From assembly GCF_016820445.1 (NCBI RefSeq), contig NZ_JADHDT010000004.1, forward strand, positions 248,001 through 312,000: DNA of 64,000 nucleotides, given 5' to 3'. A program made the position numbers and the translations under genes. This document shows positions 50,873 to 62,877 of the stretch, piece by piece. This DNA is from Sphingomonas beigongshangi (lineage in GTDB: Bacteria > Pseudomonadota > Alphaproteobacteria > Sphingomonadales > Sphingomonadaceae). Every line of letters begins with the position of its first letter. Position 1 is the stretch's first letter. Under the pieces are notes generated by a model. That model ran no database searches. It was given only the letters and a program-made list of their open reading frames with translations, and was not told the DNA's origin.

Positions 50873-52873
50873 ATGCACCCGACCAGCGCGCCGATTGCCC
50901 TCCTGTTCGCGACCCTCGCCGGCGTGGTCGCCGTCCCCCAGCAGGACAGCAGCGACCAACTCGACCGCTATCGGACGCAGATGGCCAATATGTCGCCGGT
51001 GGCGCCGCAGTCCCCCACCGACGGCGCGATGGCGGCGACGATCGCCCAGTGGCGCGCGCTGCGTCAGACGGACGCGCTGCCGTTCGACAGTTATGCCGGT
51101 TTCCTCGCCGCGCATCCCGGCTGGCCGGGCGAAAACGCCAACCGTCGCGCGGCCGAGCGCCAGGCGGCGACGGCCTCGCCGTCCAGCGTCGTCGCCTTCT
51201 TCGCGCGCTTCCCGCCACAGACCGCGACCGGCCTGGTCGCGCAGGCGCGCGCGCTGCAGTCGCTGGGACGATTGCAGGAGGCGCAGGTTGCCGCGCGCGC
51301 GGCGTGGCGGATGGGCACGCTGACCCCGACGGACGAAAGCTTCGTCCAGGCGACGTTCGCCGGCGCCTTGTCACCCGACGACCATGACGCACGGATGGAC
51401 GCCCTGCTGTGGCAGAATGCGACCGGCGCGGCGCAGCGACAGATCGGCTGGACCAGCCCGGCGCGACGCCCGGCATTTGCCGCGCGCCTTTCGTTCCGTA
51501 CGAACGCACCCGACGCCGCGACACTCGCGACCACCACCCAGGATGCGTACGCGGGCGACCCGGGCTATATCGCCGACCGGGCGGCATGGCTGCGCAACGC
51601 TGGCGCGGCGCCCAGCGTGCGCAGCTATCTCGCCGGCCGGCGCCCGCTCGCGAGCCTGCCAGGCAATGTCGAGAAGTGGTACGAGGGGCTGCTCACCGTC
51701 GCGCGCGAGGCGGAACACGACGGCCAGTATCAGATCGCCTATGACATCGCGCGGCAGGTCGACGATGCCTATCCGGCGGGCACCGACGTCTCGAAGAAGC
51801 CCTATGGGGAGCGGGACGACTATACCAGCCTCGTGTGGCTGGCTGGGCAGACCGCGCTGCGCAAGCTTGGCCGGCCCGCCGATGCGATGGTCATGTTCGA
51901 GCGCTACGGCCGCGGCAGCATGTCGCCGCAGACGCGCGCCAAGGGCTTCTACTGGGCCGGCCGCGCCGCGGAGGCTGCCGGCAGGGCCGCGGACGCGGCG
52001 GGATATTTCGCGCAGGCGGCCGGCTATCGCGACCAGTTCTATGGCCAGCTCGCGCTCGAGCGGACGGGACGGCCGCTGGTGGCGCCGCCGGCGCTCGGCA
52101 CGCCCCTGATCGCCGCCGCGACGCGACAGGCCTTCGCCGATCGCGAGACGGTACGCGCCGCGCGCTTCCTGGGGCAGATCGGCGACTGGCAGGACCAGAC
52201 CGCATTCGTCCGCCAGATCGCGAGCGATGCCGAAAGCGAGACGGACCATCTGCTCGCGGCGGAGCTGTCGCGGCAGATCGGGCGGCCCGATCTGGGCGTG
52301 CTGGTCGGGCGCAGCGCGATGCAGAACGGGCTGACGGACTATTCCGCCACCGGTTTCCCGACCGTCAGCATACCGGCGGGCTATGAGGACAATTGGACGC
52401 TGATCCACGCGATCGCGCGGCAGGAAAGCCAGTTCGACCGGATGGCGGTCAGCCATGCCGGCGCGCGCGGGTTGATGCAGCTGATGCCGGCGACGGCGCG
52501 CGAGCAGTCCGCAAAGATCGGCGTGACCTACGCCGCCTCCGCGCTGACCGAGGATCCGAAGATGTCGATCATGCTGGGATCGAGCTATTTCCAGCGCATC
52601 TACGGCCTCTACGGCAGCTATCCGCTCGCCATCGCGGCGTACAACGCGGGCGGCGGCAACGTGAACAAATGGCTGCGCGCCAACGGCGATCCGCGCACCG
52701 GCAGCGTCGACATGGTCGATTGGATCGAGGCGATCCCCTATCAGGAAACGCGCAACTACGTGCAGCGCGTGCTCGAGAACGCCGTGGTCTACGACCTGAT
52801 CAACCCGGCGCGCGCGAAGAGCCACGGGCCCGCCAACCTCAGCTGGTACCTCGGCAAGAACCGACCGGGCTGA
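50873..52873 (+). CDS. Soluble-type lytic transglycosylase (Slt70 family)
   Basis: A 666-residue exported protein with an N-terminal hydrophobic signal, a long alpha-superhelical region (about 40-480) and a C-terminal lysozyme-like domain. The catalytic glutamate is E518 in IARQESQFD, followed by AVSHAGARGLMQLMPATA and AIAAYNAGGGNVNKWL. It cleaves peptidoglycan with formation of 1,6-anhydro ends. I use the ATG at 50873; a TTG at 50867 is possible. No ribosome-binding site is clear. greB follows 4 bp downstream. Confidence 0.92.
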   Translation: MHPTSAPIALLFATLAGVVAVPQQDSSDQLDRYRTQMANMSPVAPQSPTDGAMAATIAQWRALRQTDALPFDSYAGFLAAHPGWPGENANRRAAERQAATASPSSVVAFFARFPPQTATGLVAQARALQSLGRLQEAQVAARAAWRMGTLTPTDESFVQATFAGALSPDDHDARMDALLWQNATGAAQRQIGWTSPARRPAFAARLSFRTNAPDAATLATTTQDAYAGDPGYIADRAAWLRNAGAAPSVRSYLAGRRPLASLPGNVEKWYEGLLTVAREAEHDGQYQIAYDIARQVDDAYPAGTDVSKKPYGERDDYTSLVWLAGQTALRKLGRPADAMVMFERYGRGSMSPQTRAKGFYWAGRAAEAAGRAADAAGYFAQAAGYRDQFYGQLALERTGRPLVAPPALGTPLIAAATRQAFADRETVRAARFLGQIGDWQDQTAFVRQIASDAESETDHLLAAELSRQIGRPDLGVLVGRSAMQNGLTDYSATGFPTVSIPAGYEDNWTLIHAIARQESQFDRMAVSHAGARGLMQLMPATAREQSAKIGVTYAASALTEDPKMSIMLGSSYFQRIYGLYGSYPLAIAAYNAGGGNVNKWLRANGDPRTGSVDMVDWIEAIPYQETRNYVQRVLENAVVYDLINPARAKSHGPANLSWYLGKNRPG

Positions 52874-52877
52874 TCGC

Positions 52878-53360
52878 ATGGACCGCCCCAACTACATCAC
52901 GCCGGCCGGGTTCGCGGCGCTGCGGCGCGAATATGAGCAACTGTTCGCGTCCGAGCGACCGCAATTGGTCGAGACGATATCCTGGGCGGCGGGCAACGGC
53001 GATCGCTCGGAGAACGGCGACTATATCTATGGGCGCAAGCGGCTGCGGGAGATCGACCGGCGGCTAGGCTGGCTGTCGAAGCGGATGAAGGCGGCGAAGG
53101 TGGTCGATCCGGCGCAGCAGCAAGACCGCGGCCGCGTGTGGTTCGGCGCTTGCGTGACGATCGCGGACGAGGACGACAACGAGCGGGTGCTGACGCTCGT
53201 CGGCGACGACGAGGCGGATGCCGGAGCGGGCCGGGTCGGCTGGAATGCGCCGCTGGCGCGGGCCCTGCGGGGCGCCGCCGTCGGCGACCTGCGCCGCGTG
53301 ACGTTGCCCGCGGGCGAACGCGAATATGAGGTCGTCACGATAGCCTATCCGACGGTGTGA
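52878..53360 (+). CDS. greB: Transcription elongation factor GreB
   Basis: A 160-residue Gre factor with an N-terminal coiled coil (about 8-80, including the tip SENGDYIYGRKRLREID with the acidic catalytic residues) and a C-terminal FKBP-like domain (about 85-158). It reactivates backtracked RNA polymerase by stimulating transcript cleavage. The basic stretch WLSKRMKAA and length point to GreB over GreA. Confidence 0.88.
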   Translation: MDRPNYITPAGFAALRREYEQLFASERPQLVETISWAAGNGDRSENGDYIYGRKRLREIDRRLGWLSKRMKAAKVVDPAQQQDRGRVWFGACVTIADEDDNERVLTLVGDDEADAGAGRVGWNAPLARALRGAAVGDLRRVTLPAGEREYEVVTIAYPTV

Positions 53361-53711
53361 TGGCGCGGGACCGATTCCCGGCGCGGCAGGCGTCAATCAT
53401 TGCCGATGACGCTTCCATGACACTATACTGTCACGGATTCCAATGCGTCGATTTCGGACGTTAATTATCTATTTTTCTCAGTGACTTGATCCCTCATTTC
53501 ACCATGTTGCAAGCGACAGCCGATGACGGTTAGGTCATAATCTGTGACTGTTTGAGCACGGCCGATTTCGATCGCTCCGCGGCCCGCCCGCCGCCATTTA
53601 CTCCTGCCCGGCGCGCCGCAATCCTCCCCTCACCACGTACCCTTTCGCGCAGCATGCGGGCCCGTCCGGTCCAAAAGCAATTCGGTCGCGTAAGGTTTTG
53701 AGGAGTTGAGC
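53361..53711. other. 351-bp intergenic region upstream of the TonB receptor
   Basis: No gene is visible. The part at about 53400-53545 is clearly more AT-rich than its surroundings and carries the promoter-like palindrome described separately. The part from about 53575 to 53700 is GC-rich again. If transcription starts near the palindrome, the receptor mRNA has a leader of about 275 nt, long enough for post-transcriptional control. Confidence 0.6.
53400..53436 (+). promoter_or_regulatory. Predicted promoter overlapped by a 22-bp palindrome
   Basis: TTGCCG (53400-53405) and TATACT (53424-53429) are 18 bp apart. The -10 box sits in the centre of CCATGACA-CTATAC-TGTCACGG (53415-53436), a 22-bp dyad with one mismatched pair. 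A dimeric repressor bound there would block the promoter. Probably controls the TonB-dependent receptor gene. Confidence 0.5.
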
Positions 53712-56621
53712 ATGACGAATTCTTCGGCCCTTCGCGCCCTGTTGCGGTGTGGCGTCGCCGCCGCGCCGGTGGTGCTGGCGGGTAGCGCGTTTCTGACCGC
53801 CCCGGCGTTCGCGCAGGATGCGCAACAGGCGCCGACCGCGGCGTCGCAAGACACGTCGCCCGCTCAATCGACCCCTGCGCCGACGGCGGGTCAAGCCACC
53901 GGCGACATCGTCGTGACCGGCACCCTGTTCCGCCGCACCGATACCGAAACCCCCTCTCCCGTCACTGTCCTGACCGCCGATGCGCTGCAGAAGGCGGGCA
54001 TCACCACCGTCTCCGACGCGATCCGGTCGATCTCCGCGGACAGCAGCGGCTCGATCCCGACCGCCTTCTCCTCGGGCTTCGGCGCGGGCTCGTCGGCGGT
54101 GTCGCTGCGCGGCCTGACCGTCAACTCAACGCTGACGCTGATCGACGGCCTGCGCACCGCCAACTACCCGCTGTCGGACGACGGCCAGCGCTCGTTCGTC
54201 GACCTAAACACGGTTCCCGACGCGATCGTCGACCGGGTCGAGGTGCTGAAGGACGGCGCCTCGTCGAGCTATGGCGCGGATGCGATCGGCGGCGTCGTCA
54301 ACATCATCATGAAGAAGGAGATCACCGGCGTCTACGGTACCGTCGAGGGCGGCGTCAGCCAGCGCGGCGACGGTGGCGAACAGCGCGCGACGCTGACGCT
54401 CGGCACCGGCAAGCTGAACGACAAGGGCTACAATTTCTACATCAGCGGCGAATATCAGCACGATGGCGCGATCTATGCGCGCAACCGCGGCTTTCCGTTC
54501 AACACCGCCGACCTGACGTCGATCGGCGGCGACAATAATCAGGCGGGATCGGTGGTGCCCGGCACCACGACGAGCGCCATCGTCGCACCATCCCAGCAGC
54601 TGACGCCCGGCAACATCCTATCCGGATCAGGCGTGGTCACCGGCCCGTGGCAGGTGCTCAACCCCAATGGCTGTACCGGTACGACGACCCCCGTCAGCGG
54701 TGCGGCGGGCAATGGCTGCACGCAGAACACCGTCGCGGACTATGGCGTCATCCAGCCCGAGCAGACCCGCTTCGGCGTCACCGCGCATGCGACGGTGCAG
54801 GTCAACGACCGATCGCAGGCGTACCTGCTCGCGTCCTATTTCCAGAACGAGGTCTTCACCCCCGGCGGTCCTCCGAGCATCCGTTCGACCAACCCGATCA
54901 ATACGCAGAACATCGTCCTGCCCGTGCTGCTCAGCAACGGCCAGCTCAACCCGAACAATCCCTTCGCGGCGGCGGGTCAGCCGGCCGCCATCCGCTACAG
55001 CTTCGGCGATATCCTGGGATCGTCCGACTATAAGAGCCATGTGCTGCGCGGCTCGGCGGGTATCGATGGCGCGTTCGGCGATGGATGGACCTACTCCGTG
55101 TCGGGCACGGTCGCGCATTCCTGGCTCGACATCACGCAGAACGGCTATCTGAACCTCGCTGCGCTGACCAATGCTGTAAACACCGGCAGCTACAACTTTG
55201 TCGACCCGACCCAGAATACGGCGGCCGTGCGCAGCGCGCTGTCGCCGGCTGTCCATACCCAAGCCACGAGCGACCTGGACATGATCCAGGGCGTCATCAC
55301 GAAGTCCCTGTTCCAGCTTCCGGGCGGCCCGCTCCAGTTGGGCGTCGGCGGCTCCTTCCGCTACGAGGCCCAGAACGACCCGAACCAGAATCCGAACCTC
55401 ACGACGATCGGCCTCAACCAATACACCGCGGTAGGCCATCGTACCGTCGAGTCGGGCTATTTCGAGATCAACGCGCCGGTGCTGACCAGCCTTGAGATCA
55501 ACGGCTCCGGTCGCTTCGATCACTATGAGGAGGGCTATAACAAATTCTCGCCCAAGATCGGTGCCAAGTTCACCCCGATCAAGCAGGTCGCGATCCGCGG
55601 CACCTTCTCCAAGGGCTTCCGTGCGCCGAGCTTCGCCGAGTTGTCGGGCTCGGTCATCGGCTTCACGTCGGCCAAGCCGCCGTGCTCGCTTCAGCTTCAG
55701 CATGGCGCAACCGCGACGGCAACGGGCTGCACCGGCGGCAGCGCGTACAACCAGAGCTATTCGATCGGCTTCGCCACGGTCGGCGATCCGAACATCAAGC
55801 CGGAACTGTCGACGAGCTTCACCGCCGGCGTCGTCGTGCAGCCGACGCGTTGGCTTAGTTTCACCGCGGACTATTACAACATCAAGAAGACCGACGTGAT
55901 TTCCGGCGGACCGCTGTCGAACCAAGCGCTTGCCGCCTATTACGGCAACGGCACGATGCCCGCGGGCTATTCCGTCACGCCCGACGTGATCGATCCGGCC
56001 TATCCGAATGCGCCCGCCCGCGCACTGTTCGTGAATTCGCCCTTCGCCAACGCCGCGGCGCTCAAGACGTCGGGTATCGACGCGTCCGCGCTCGTCACGC
56101 TCAAGCCGGCACCGGACGTGAAGTTCACGAGCCGCGCCGAGGCGACGTACATCCTGCACTATCTGTTCAAGTCGAGCGCGGATCAGCCCTATTCCGACTT
56201 CGTGGGAACCCAGGCGCCGTACATCACCTCGTCTGGCGCGGGCACGCCGCAATGGCGCGGCAACTGGCAGAACAGCATCGATGCGGGACCGTATTCGCTC
56301 ACCGCAACGGCCTATTACGTATCGGGCTACAAGGCGGTCGCCTATGACCAGTTCGGAACCACGGATTGCAACGGCGGCAGCACCTATGGCGGCAGCGATC
56401 CCAACTTCAACTGCCACGTCCGCCGCTTCATCGACGTCGACCTGACCGGCAGCGTCAAGGTCAACGACCGCTTCACCTTCTACATGAACGTCATCAACCT
56501 GACGGACGCCAAGGCACCGCTCAACGGCGGCAATTACGCGGCGACCAACTACAACCCGACCTATACGCAGATCGGCGCAATCGGGCGGACGTTCCGCTTC
56601 GGTGCGAACATCCACCTGTAA
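53712..56621 (+). CDS. TonB-dependent outer-membrane receptor
   Basis: A 969-residue receptor with signal peptide (about 1-37, APAFAQ), a plug domain (about 65-200: [56 protein letters not shown]) and a 22-strand-type barrel ending in FGANIHL. The leading DIVVTG is a TonB-box-like segment. The plug type (Lxx[16 protein letters not shown]) fits sphingomonad receptors often used for carbohydrates, peptides or siderophores; the ligand is unknown. AGGAG lies 6 nt before the ATG. Confidence 0.92.
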   Translation: MTNSSALRALLRCGVAAAPVVLAGSAFLTAPAFAQDAQQAPTAASQDTSPAQSTPAPTAGQATGDIVVTGTLFRRTDTETPSPVTVLTADALQKAGITTVSDAIRSISADSSGSIPTAFSSGFGAGSSAVSLRGLTVNSTLTLIDGLRTANYPLSDDGQRSFVDLNTVPDAIVDRVEVLKDGASSSYGADAIGGVVNIIMKKEITGVYGTVEGGVSQRGDGGEQRATLTLGTGKLNDKGYNFYISGEYQHDGAIYARNRGFPFNTADLTSIGGDNNQAGSVVPGTTTSAIVAPSQQLTPGNILSGSGVVTGPWQVLNPNGCTGTTTPVSGAAGNGCTQNTVADYGVIQPEQTRFGVTAHATVQVNDRSQAYLLASYFQNEVFTPGGPPSIRSTNPINTQNIVLPVLLSNGQLNPNNPFAAAGQPAAIRYSFGDILGSSDYKSHVLRGSAGIDGAFGDGWTYSVSGTVAHSWLDITQNGYLNLAALTNAVNTGSYNFVDPTQNTAAVRSALSPAVHTQATSDLDMIQGVITKSLFQLPGGPLQLGVGGSFRYEAQNDPNQNPNLTTIGLNQYTAVGHRTVESGYFEINAPVLTSLEINGSGRFDHYEEGYNKFSPKIGAKFTPIKQVAIRGTFSKGFRAPSFAELSGSVIGFTSAKPPCSLQLQHGATATATGCTGGSAYNQSYSIGFATVGDPNIKPELSTSFTAGVVVQPTRWLSFTADYYNIKKTDVISGGPLSNQALAAYYGNGTMPAGYSVTPDVIDPAYPNAPARALFVNSPFANAAALKTSGIDASALVTLKPAPDVKFTSRAEATYILHYLFKSSADQPYSDFVGTQAPYITSSGAGTPQWRGNWQNSIDAGPYSLTATAYYVSGYKAVAYDQFGTTDCNGGSTYGGSDPNFNCHVRRFIDVDLTGSVKVNDRFTFYMNVINLTDAKAPLNGGNYAATNYNPTYTQIGAIGRTFRFGANIHL

Positions 56622-56631
56622 GGCGAACGGC

Positions 56632-56658
56632 GGCGCGGCGAGCAGGGTTTGCCGCGCC
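56632..56658 (+). terminator. Hairpin downstream of the TonB receptor
   Basis: GGCGCGGC (56632-56639) and GCCGCGCC (56651-56658) form an 8-bp stem with an 11-nt loop, 10 bases after the receptor stop. No T-run follows, so termination would be weak or bidirectional. Confidence 0.35.
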
Positions 56659-56698
56659 GATCCGGCAATCCTGCGTCAGGAATGCCCTGGGAGGCGCC

Positions 56699-58096
56699 TC
56701 AGCCCTGGTCCTCATAGGCGAGCTGCAGCACGCCCCAATGCTGACCGCCGATGCGGATCGAGGCGATGACCTGCTTGAGCAGCATCACCCCGCCACCCGC
56801 CAGCGGGCGGCGGTATGCCTTGAGACAGAAGGGGTCGGTCATCGTGACCTGCTCCATCGTCTCCGGGTAGCGGAAGAACAGGCCGCAGCGCGCATGTTCG
56901 GCGTTCCACGCCGCATCGCCGGGCCGTTGCGGCTGCGAGCGCTCGGGCATCGCCACCGAACCGTGGCCGCGCCGGTCGGTGAAGCTGATCCCGAAGAATC
57001 CCGGGAGAGACCGCGCCGCATCCTGCAGCGGCCTTGCCCCCGCCGTCATCGCCGGTTGGATGGGATGCGTGAACAGCGGCGGATCGGAATCGGCGATCTG
57101 TCGATAATCCTCGCCCATCGCGGCATCGAGCGACAACTCCCCCCGCGCGATCGCGTCGTGCACCGCGGCAGCGGCCTTGGCCGCGGCGTCGAGCGCGAAG
57201 CGGATGTAGCGCGAATCGGGGATCTCGACGCCGCTTTCCGCCAGCATCTGCAGCATGCCGTTGGTATCGTTGCTGACGACATTGACGCGTTCGGACAGGC
57301 GTTGCAGCCCGCTGGCATTGTCGGTGGACGTGGTCGACAACGCGCCGAGGCCAAGGCCGACCTGATCGAGCGCGGTCGCCATCGACCGGATGCGGTCCGC
57401 GACGTTTTCGCTGTTGCGGGACAGCCCTTCCATCAGGCTGCCGAGCCGACCGACCGTGGATTCGATGTCCATCGTCCCGCGATGCGCCGAGCGGGCCTTG
57501 GCGACGCCCTTTCCGATGCTGTCGAGCATGGCCTGCGCCTCGGCGGTCAAGGTCGCGATCGACTGCTCGATCCGCTGCGTCGCGCCGGCGGATTGCGTCG
57601 CGAGCTTCTTCACCTCCGACGCGACGACCGCGAAGCCGAGTCCCGCATCGCCTGCACGCGCCGCCTCGATCGTGGCATTGAGCGCGAGGAGATTCGTCTG
57701 CTGGGCGATCGCCTGGATCGTCGCGGTGACCTGTCCCACTTCGGCAAGGGCCCGATCGAAGTCGCCCAGCCCGTCGTGGAGCCGCGTGACCTCCGCGATC
57801 AGGCTGACGACGTCCGAGGTCGCCGCGTTGATCTGCGTGGTCGAATCGCCGATGACGGCATGCGCCGCCGCCGTCTGGTTGCGGGCTTCCGCCGCAGCAC
57901 CGGCGACCTTGTCGATGTCGCCGGTCAGGCGGTTCATCTCGCCGCCGATCTGGTCGAGCGTCGAGGCCTGCTCGCTCACCCGGCCGGCGAGCGCCGCGAT
58001 GTCCGCCTGGAGATCGAGCGTACGGATACCGAGCTCGCCGGACATGCGCGCGGCGGAGAGAACGACCTGGTTGAGCGATCTTTCGGAGCCGATCAT
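56699..58096 (-). CDS. Cytosolic methyl-accepting chemotaxis protein with a C-terminal sensor-like domain
   Basis: A 465-residue chemoreceptor without membrane segments or HAMP domain. The signalling hairpin tip is at about 130-165 ([40 protein letters not shown]). The C-terminal region (about 280-465) ends with [41 protein letters not shown], similar to the C-terminal domain of other alphaproteobacterial soluble receptors that resembles a PAS/Cache unit. It presumably senses an internal signal. A TTAACC element precedes the gene on its own strand (58117-58124). Confidence 0.85.
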   Translation of the reverse strand: MIGSERSLNQVVLSAARMSGELGIRTLDLQADIAALAGRVSEQASTLDQIGGEMNRLTGDIDKVAGAAAEARNQTAAAHAVIGDSTTQINAATSDVVSLIAEVTRLHDGLGDFDRALAEVGQVTATIQAIAQQTNLLALNATIEAARAGDAGLGFAVVASEVKKLATQSAGATQRIEQSIATLTAEAQAMLDSIGKGVAKARSAHRGTMDIESTVGRLGSLMEGLSRNSENVADRIRSMATALDQVGLGLGALSTTSTDNASGLQRLSERVNVVSNDTNGMLQMLAESGVEIPDSRYIRFALDAAAKAAAAVHDAIARGELSLDAAMGEDYRQIADSDPPLFTHPIQPAMTAGARPLQDAARSLPGFFGISFTDRRGHGSVAMPERSQPQRPGDAAWNAEHARCGLFFRYPETMEQVTMTDPFCLKAYRRPLAGGGVMLLKQVIASIRIGGQHWGVLQLAYEDQG

Positions 58097-58116
58097 ACAC
58101 AAACGACTAGGGGTTC

Positions 58117-58124
58117 GTGGTTAA
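58117..58124 (-). promoter_or_regulatory. CtrA-like half-site upstream of the chemoreceptor gene
   Basis: On the minus strand these bases read TTAACCAC, close to the CtrA half-site TTAACCAT, and lie 20 bases before the start codon. CtrA commonly controls motility and chemotaxis genes in alphaproteobacteria. Single-site evidence only. Confidence 0.35.
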
Positions 58125-58217
58125 GGAACCTTCAACGGTCGTCCATGCCGGCCGTGAAAGCGGTCAAGGCGCCGCACCGCCATTGACGGACCGCACCGGA
58201 GCGGCGACGCAGGATCC

Positions 58218-58982
58218 ATGTCCGACACCCCTACCCGCAACATCGCGCTGCTGATCGATGCCGACAACGCCAGCTGGCACGCGATCGACCCGGTCCTCAC
58301 CGTGCTTGCCGAGCTCGGGACGGTCAACGTCCGGCGCGTCTATGGCAATTGGAGCAAACCCGGCCTCAAGGGCTGGCGCGACATGACGGTGCGGCACGGC
58401 ATCGAGCCGCAGCAGCAGTTCGACCTGACCAAAGGCAAGAACGCGACCGACATGAAGATGACGATCGATGCGATGGACCTGCTGTTCCGCGGACGGATCG
58501 AGGGTTTCGGCATCATGTCGTCCGACAGCGACTTCATGCCGCTCGCGATGCGGATCCGGCAGGACGGCATCCCCGTCTATGGCTTCGGCAGCGCCAAGAC
58601 ACCGGAGGCATTCAAGCAGGCGTGCACGCGGTTCATCGACGTGGACGCGCTGATGACCCCCGTGCAGCCGCAAAAGCCCGTCGCGGTCGAGGTGCCGATC
58701 GGCGAATCGCTGCCCGCCGCGATCGGGGCGGCCGCCACCGCGAAGGCCAAGCCTATCGATCCCGACCTCGTCGCCCTGCTCATCGACACGTACGGTTCGG
58801 TGAAGCGCGACGAGCGGGGCTATGCCAGCCTGTCGGCGATGGGCCAGCTAGCCGGGAACCGCTCCAGCTTCGACGTGCGGAATTACGGCTATCGCCGCTT
58901 GTCCGACCTCATCCAGGCGGTGCCGAATTTCCAGAGCGAGCGCCGCGACGACGGGCGGGTCTTCGTCAAGCGCGTGCGCTGA
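58218..58982 (+). CDS. NYN-domain (LabA/DUF88) protein with a C-terminal LOTUS/OST-HTH domain
   Basis: A 254-residue protein. The NYN nuclease fold is at about 8-150, with acidic residues D14 and D16 in LLIDADN, D84 and D103/D105 in SSDSDFMPLA, the pattern of PIN-like RNases. The C-terminal part (about 180-252: LVALLIDTYGSVKRDERGYASLSAMGQLAGNRSSFDVRNYGYRRLSDLI) fits a LOTUS RNA-binding domain. Together this suggests an RNA-cleaving or RNA-binding protein of unknown target. It is monocistronic. Confidence 0.85.
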   Translation: MSDTPTRNIALLIDADNASWHAIDPVLTVLAELGTVNVRRVYGNWSKPGLKGWRDMTVRHGIEPQQQFDLTKGKNATDMKMTIDAMDLLFRGRIEGFGIMSSDSDFMPLAMRIRQDGIPVYGFGSAKTPEAFKQACTRFIDVDALMTPVQPQKPVAVEVPIGESLPAAIGAAATAKAKPIDPDLVALLIDTYGSVKRDERGYASLSAMGQLAGNRSSFDVRNYGYRRLSDLIQAVPNFQSERRDDGRVFVKRVR

Positions 58983-59017
58983 GGGCCGGCACCGCTTCGC
59001 GGCGCCTGAATCAGACC

Positions 59018-59445
59018 CTACCCGCGCCGCCGCCAGAAGGCGAAGGCGGCGCGCTGGCGCTCCTCGATATGGGCGACGGCGTCGGGACCGTCCCAGGACC
59101 CCGCATAGCCGCGCGCGGCCGATCCGACCCACCAGCCTTGCCCCGGCAGCCGGTCGCTTTCGCGGACCACGAGCACGGCCAGCCCCGGCTCGCCGTCCTG
59201 CGCACCGGCCGTATCGATCGCATCGAGCGTCTTGCACAAGGCGCGCATCTTGGGGCGCGTAAAGCGATGCCCGAGCGCGCGGAGCAATTCGCTGTAACTC
59301 AACGACCGCCCATCGCGCGCGGCGGCGACGAGAAGGGTCCGCACGAGCGCCGCGTCGGCGATCGTGCCCGGTCCTTCCACCGGCTCGAAGCCGTTGGCGG
59401 CGAGCCAGCTGCCCAGGTCGTCCCCGTGCGGCCGGCTCGTCCCCA

Positions 59446-59446
<1 letters not shown>
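59018..59446 (-). CDS. Uncharacterised winged-helix-like protein coupled to ettA
   Basis: A 142-residue protein whose start overlaps the ettA stop codon (1 bp overlap). The middle (SLSYSELLRALGHRFTRPKMRALCKTLDAID) looks like a winged helix, followed by GEPGLAVLVVRESDRLPGQGWW, a pattern seen in small uncharacterised proteins. It lacks the PCHRV active site of alkylguanine transferases, so it is not one of those. The C-terminus is rich in aromatic and basic residues (AAFAFWRRRG). Co-translation with ettA hints at a role near the ribosome, but this is inference. Confidence 0.7.
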
Positions 59447-61125
<1,679 letters not shown>

Positions 61126-61269
61126 GTGCCGACGGCTCCTGATCGAGAAAGCTGGGAGGATTTGCACGTGCATGTAGCGACCGGCGATCCTCTGCGCAAA
61201 TGCCCGGCTTGTGCACCCGGCCGGCAACCGCCAAACCGCGGCAACATGCACGATCCAAAGGGGAAATTG

Positions 61270-62679
61270 ATGACGCGTTCCGCCCTTGCCCTGTTGGCGC
61301 TGGTCGCCTCCGCCGCGATGCCCGCCGCAGTCGGCGCACAGCGCGCCGCCCCGCCGCTGCCGGCGAAGGTCGACCCGAAGGTCGCGGCGTTGCGCGACGC
61401 CGCGCTCAAGGACGACGTCGCCTGGGACATCGTCGAGGGTTTGACCACCGAGGTCGGCCAGCGGCTCGCCGCGACCGAGGCGGAGGCGCGCGCGCGAAGC
61501 TGGGCGGTGGCGAAGCTCAAGGCGCTCGGCTTCCGGAACGTCCATGTCGAGACCTACCAGATGCCGGTCTGGCTGCGCGGCGAGGAAAGCGCACAGATCG
61601 TCGCCCCCTTTCCGCAGCAGCTGAAGCTCGTCGCGCTGGGCAATTCGGGCGCGACGCCCGCGGGCGGCATCACCGCCCCGGTGGTCGTGTTCAAGACCTA
61701 TGGCGATCTCGCCAACGCCCCGGACGGCAGCCTCGCGGGCAAGATCGCCTATGTCGGCAATGCGATGCAGCCCGCGCAGGACGGGTCGAGCTACGGCACC
61801 TATGGCGTCGCGCGCTTCGTCGGACCGGCGCTGGCGGCCCGCAAGGGTGCCGTGGCGACGGTGATACGCTCGATCGGAACCGACCATCACCGCAACCCGC
61901 ACACGGGCGGCACCAACTGGCCCGACGGGGTGACCCCGATCCCTGCCGCCGCGCTGTCGGTGCCGGACGCGGAATTGATCGAGAGGATGGCGGAGCGCGG
62001 CAAGCCCATCACGATGAAGCTCGTGCTCACGCCCCGCTTCGCGGGTACCGGTACGTCGGGCAACGTCGTCGCGGAGGTGCCGGGCACCGATCCGAAGGCG
62101 GGAATCGTGCTCGTCGGCGGTCACCTGGACAGTTGGGATCTCGGTACCGGCGCGATCGACGACGCCAGCGGCGTCGCGATCACGACCGCGGCGGCCAAGC
62201 GGCTGCTCGATGGTCCACGCCCGCGCCGTACGATCCGTGTCGTCTGGTTCGGCGCGGAGGAACCGGGCGGCTTCGGCGGCAAGGACTATGCCCGCGTCCA
62301 TGGCAGCGAGCGCCATGCCACCGCCGGCGAAAGCGATTTCGGCGCGGACCGCGTCTGGCGGTTCGAGGTCAACCTGCCGGACAGCGCGAAGCCCGTCGCC
62401 GACCGGTTGCAATCGGCGTTGGCGCCGCTGGGCATCGGGCGCGGCGCGGGTGTCGGTGGCGACGGCACCGACGTCGGCCCGACCCTGGCGCTGGGCGTTG
62501 CGGCGATCGACCTGAACCAGGACGGCACGCGCTATTTCGACACGCACCACACGCCCGACGACGTCCTGGATCGGATCGACCCCGAACAGCTGCGCCAGAA
62601 CGTCGCCGCCTGGACGACGATGCTTGCCATCGTCGCCAACGCGCCCGAGGAGATCGGCGCGGTGACGCCGCGCCGCTGA
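61270..62679 (+). CDS. M28 family zinc aminopeptidase, exported
   Basis: A 469-residue secreted or periplasmic peptidase. Signal at about 1-23 (ALVASAAMPAAVGA). A PA-type insertion (about 130-225) is followed by the M28 core with metal and catalytic residues H285 (GGHLDSWDLG), D297/D298 (AIDDASG) and E330/E331 (WFGAEEPGG); a late histidine (FDTHHTPDD) is the last ligand. AAGGGGA lies 7 nt before the ATG at 61270; an in-frame ATG at 61246 is less likely. It faces ettA across 144 bp. Confidence 0.92.
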   Translation: MTRSALALLALVASAAMPAAVGAQRAAPPLPAKVDPKVAALRDAALKDDVAWDIVEGLTTEVGQRLAATEAEARARSWAVAKLKALGFRNVHVETYQMPVWLRGEESAQIVAPFPQQLKLVALGNSGATPAGGITAPVVVFKTYGDLANAPDGSLAGKIAYVGNAMQPAQDGSSYGTYGVARFVGPALAARKGAVATVIRSIGTDHHRNPHTGGTNWPDGVTPIPAAALSVPDAELIERMAERGKPITMKLVLTPRFAGTGTSGNVVAEVPGTDPKAGIVLVGGHLDSWDLGTGAIDDASGVAITTAAAKRLLDGPRPRRTIRVVWFGAEEPGGFGGKDYARVHGSERHATAGESDFGADRVWRFEVNLPDSAKPVADRLQSALAPLGIGRGAGVGGDGTDVGPTLALGVAAIDLNQDGTRYFDTHHTPDDVLDRIDPEQLRQNVAAWTTMLAIVANAPEEIGAVTPRR

Positions 62680-62788
62680 GCCGTCCGGCGAACGCGATTG
62701 CCCTCACCGATGCCGATCCAGCCGATCTCCGAGCGTAACGATTTGCCTCAAATCGGCCGCATTGGTTGCTGGCGGATGAATTTCAGCA

Positions 62789-62816
62789 TTGACCGGGGGG
62801 AGTCGTGCGGTATTTG
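62789..62816 (+). promoter_or_regulatory. Predicted promoter for the small repetitive lipoprotein
   Basis: TTGACC (62789-62794) and TATTTG (62811-62816) are 16 bp apart, about 60 bases upstream of the start codon, in an intergenic region of 198 bp. Confidence 0.45.
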
Positions 62817-62877
62817 GGCTGTCTCGCGTCGGCAATCGGGTCGGCCGCGAACCTTTGCTTTGCTTGGGAGCAATCGA

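Noticed and set aside
53441-53545. AT-rich island as possible foreign DNA
   Set aside because: It is short, non-coding and lies exactly where the receptor promoter is expected. Promoter regions are often AT-rich in high-GC genomes.
59024-59060. GC-rich hairpin at the end of the gene overlapping ettA, as another copy of the 593/1029 repeat
   Set aside because: It lacks the CCTCCCCG hairpin and the GGAGGGG end. It is an unrelated GC-rich inverted sequence.
61126-62550. Upstream extension of the ettA frame to a 1034-residue protein
   Set aside because: The extension is antisense to the M28 peptidase gene and shows no domain. The standard EttA start is at 61125.
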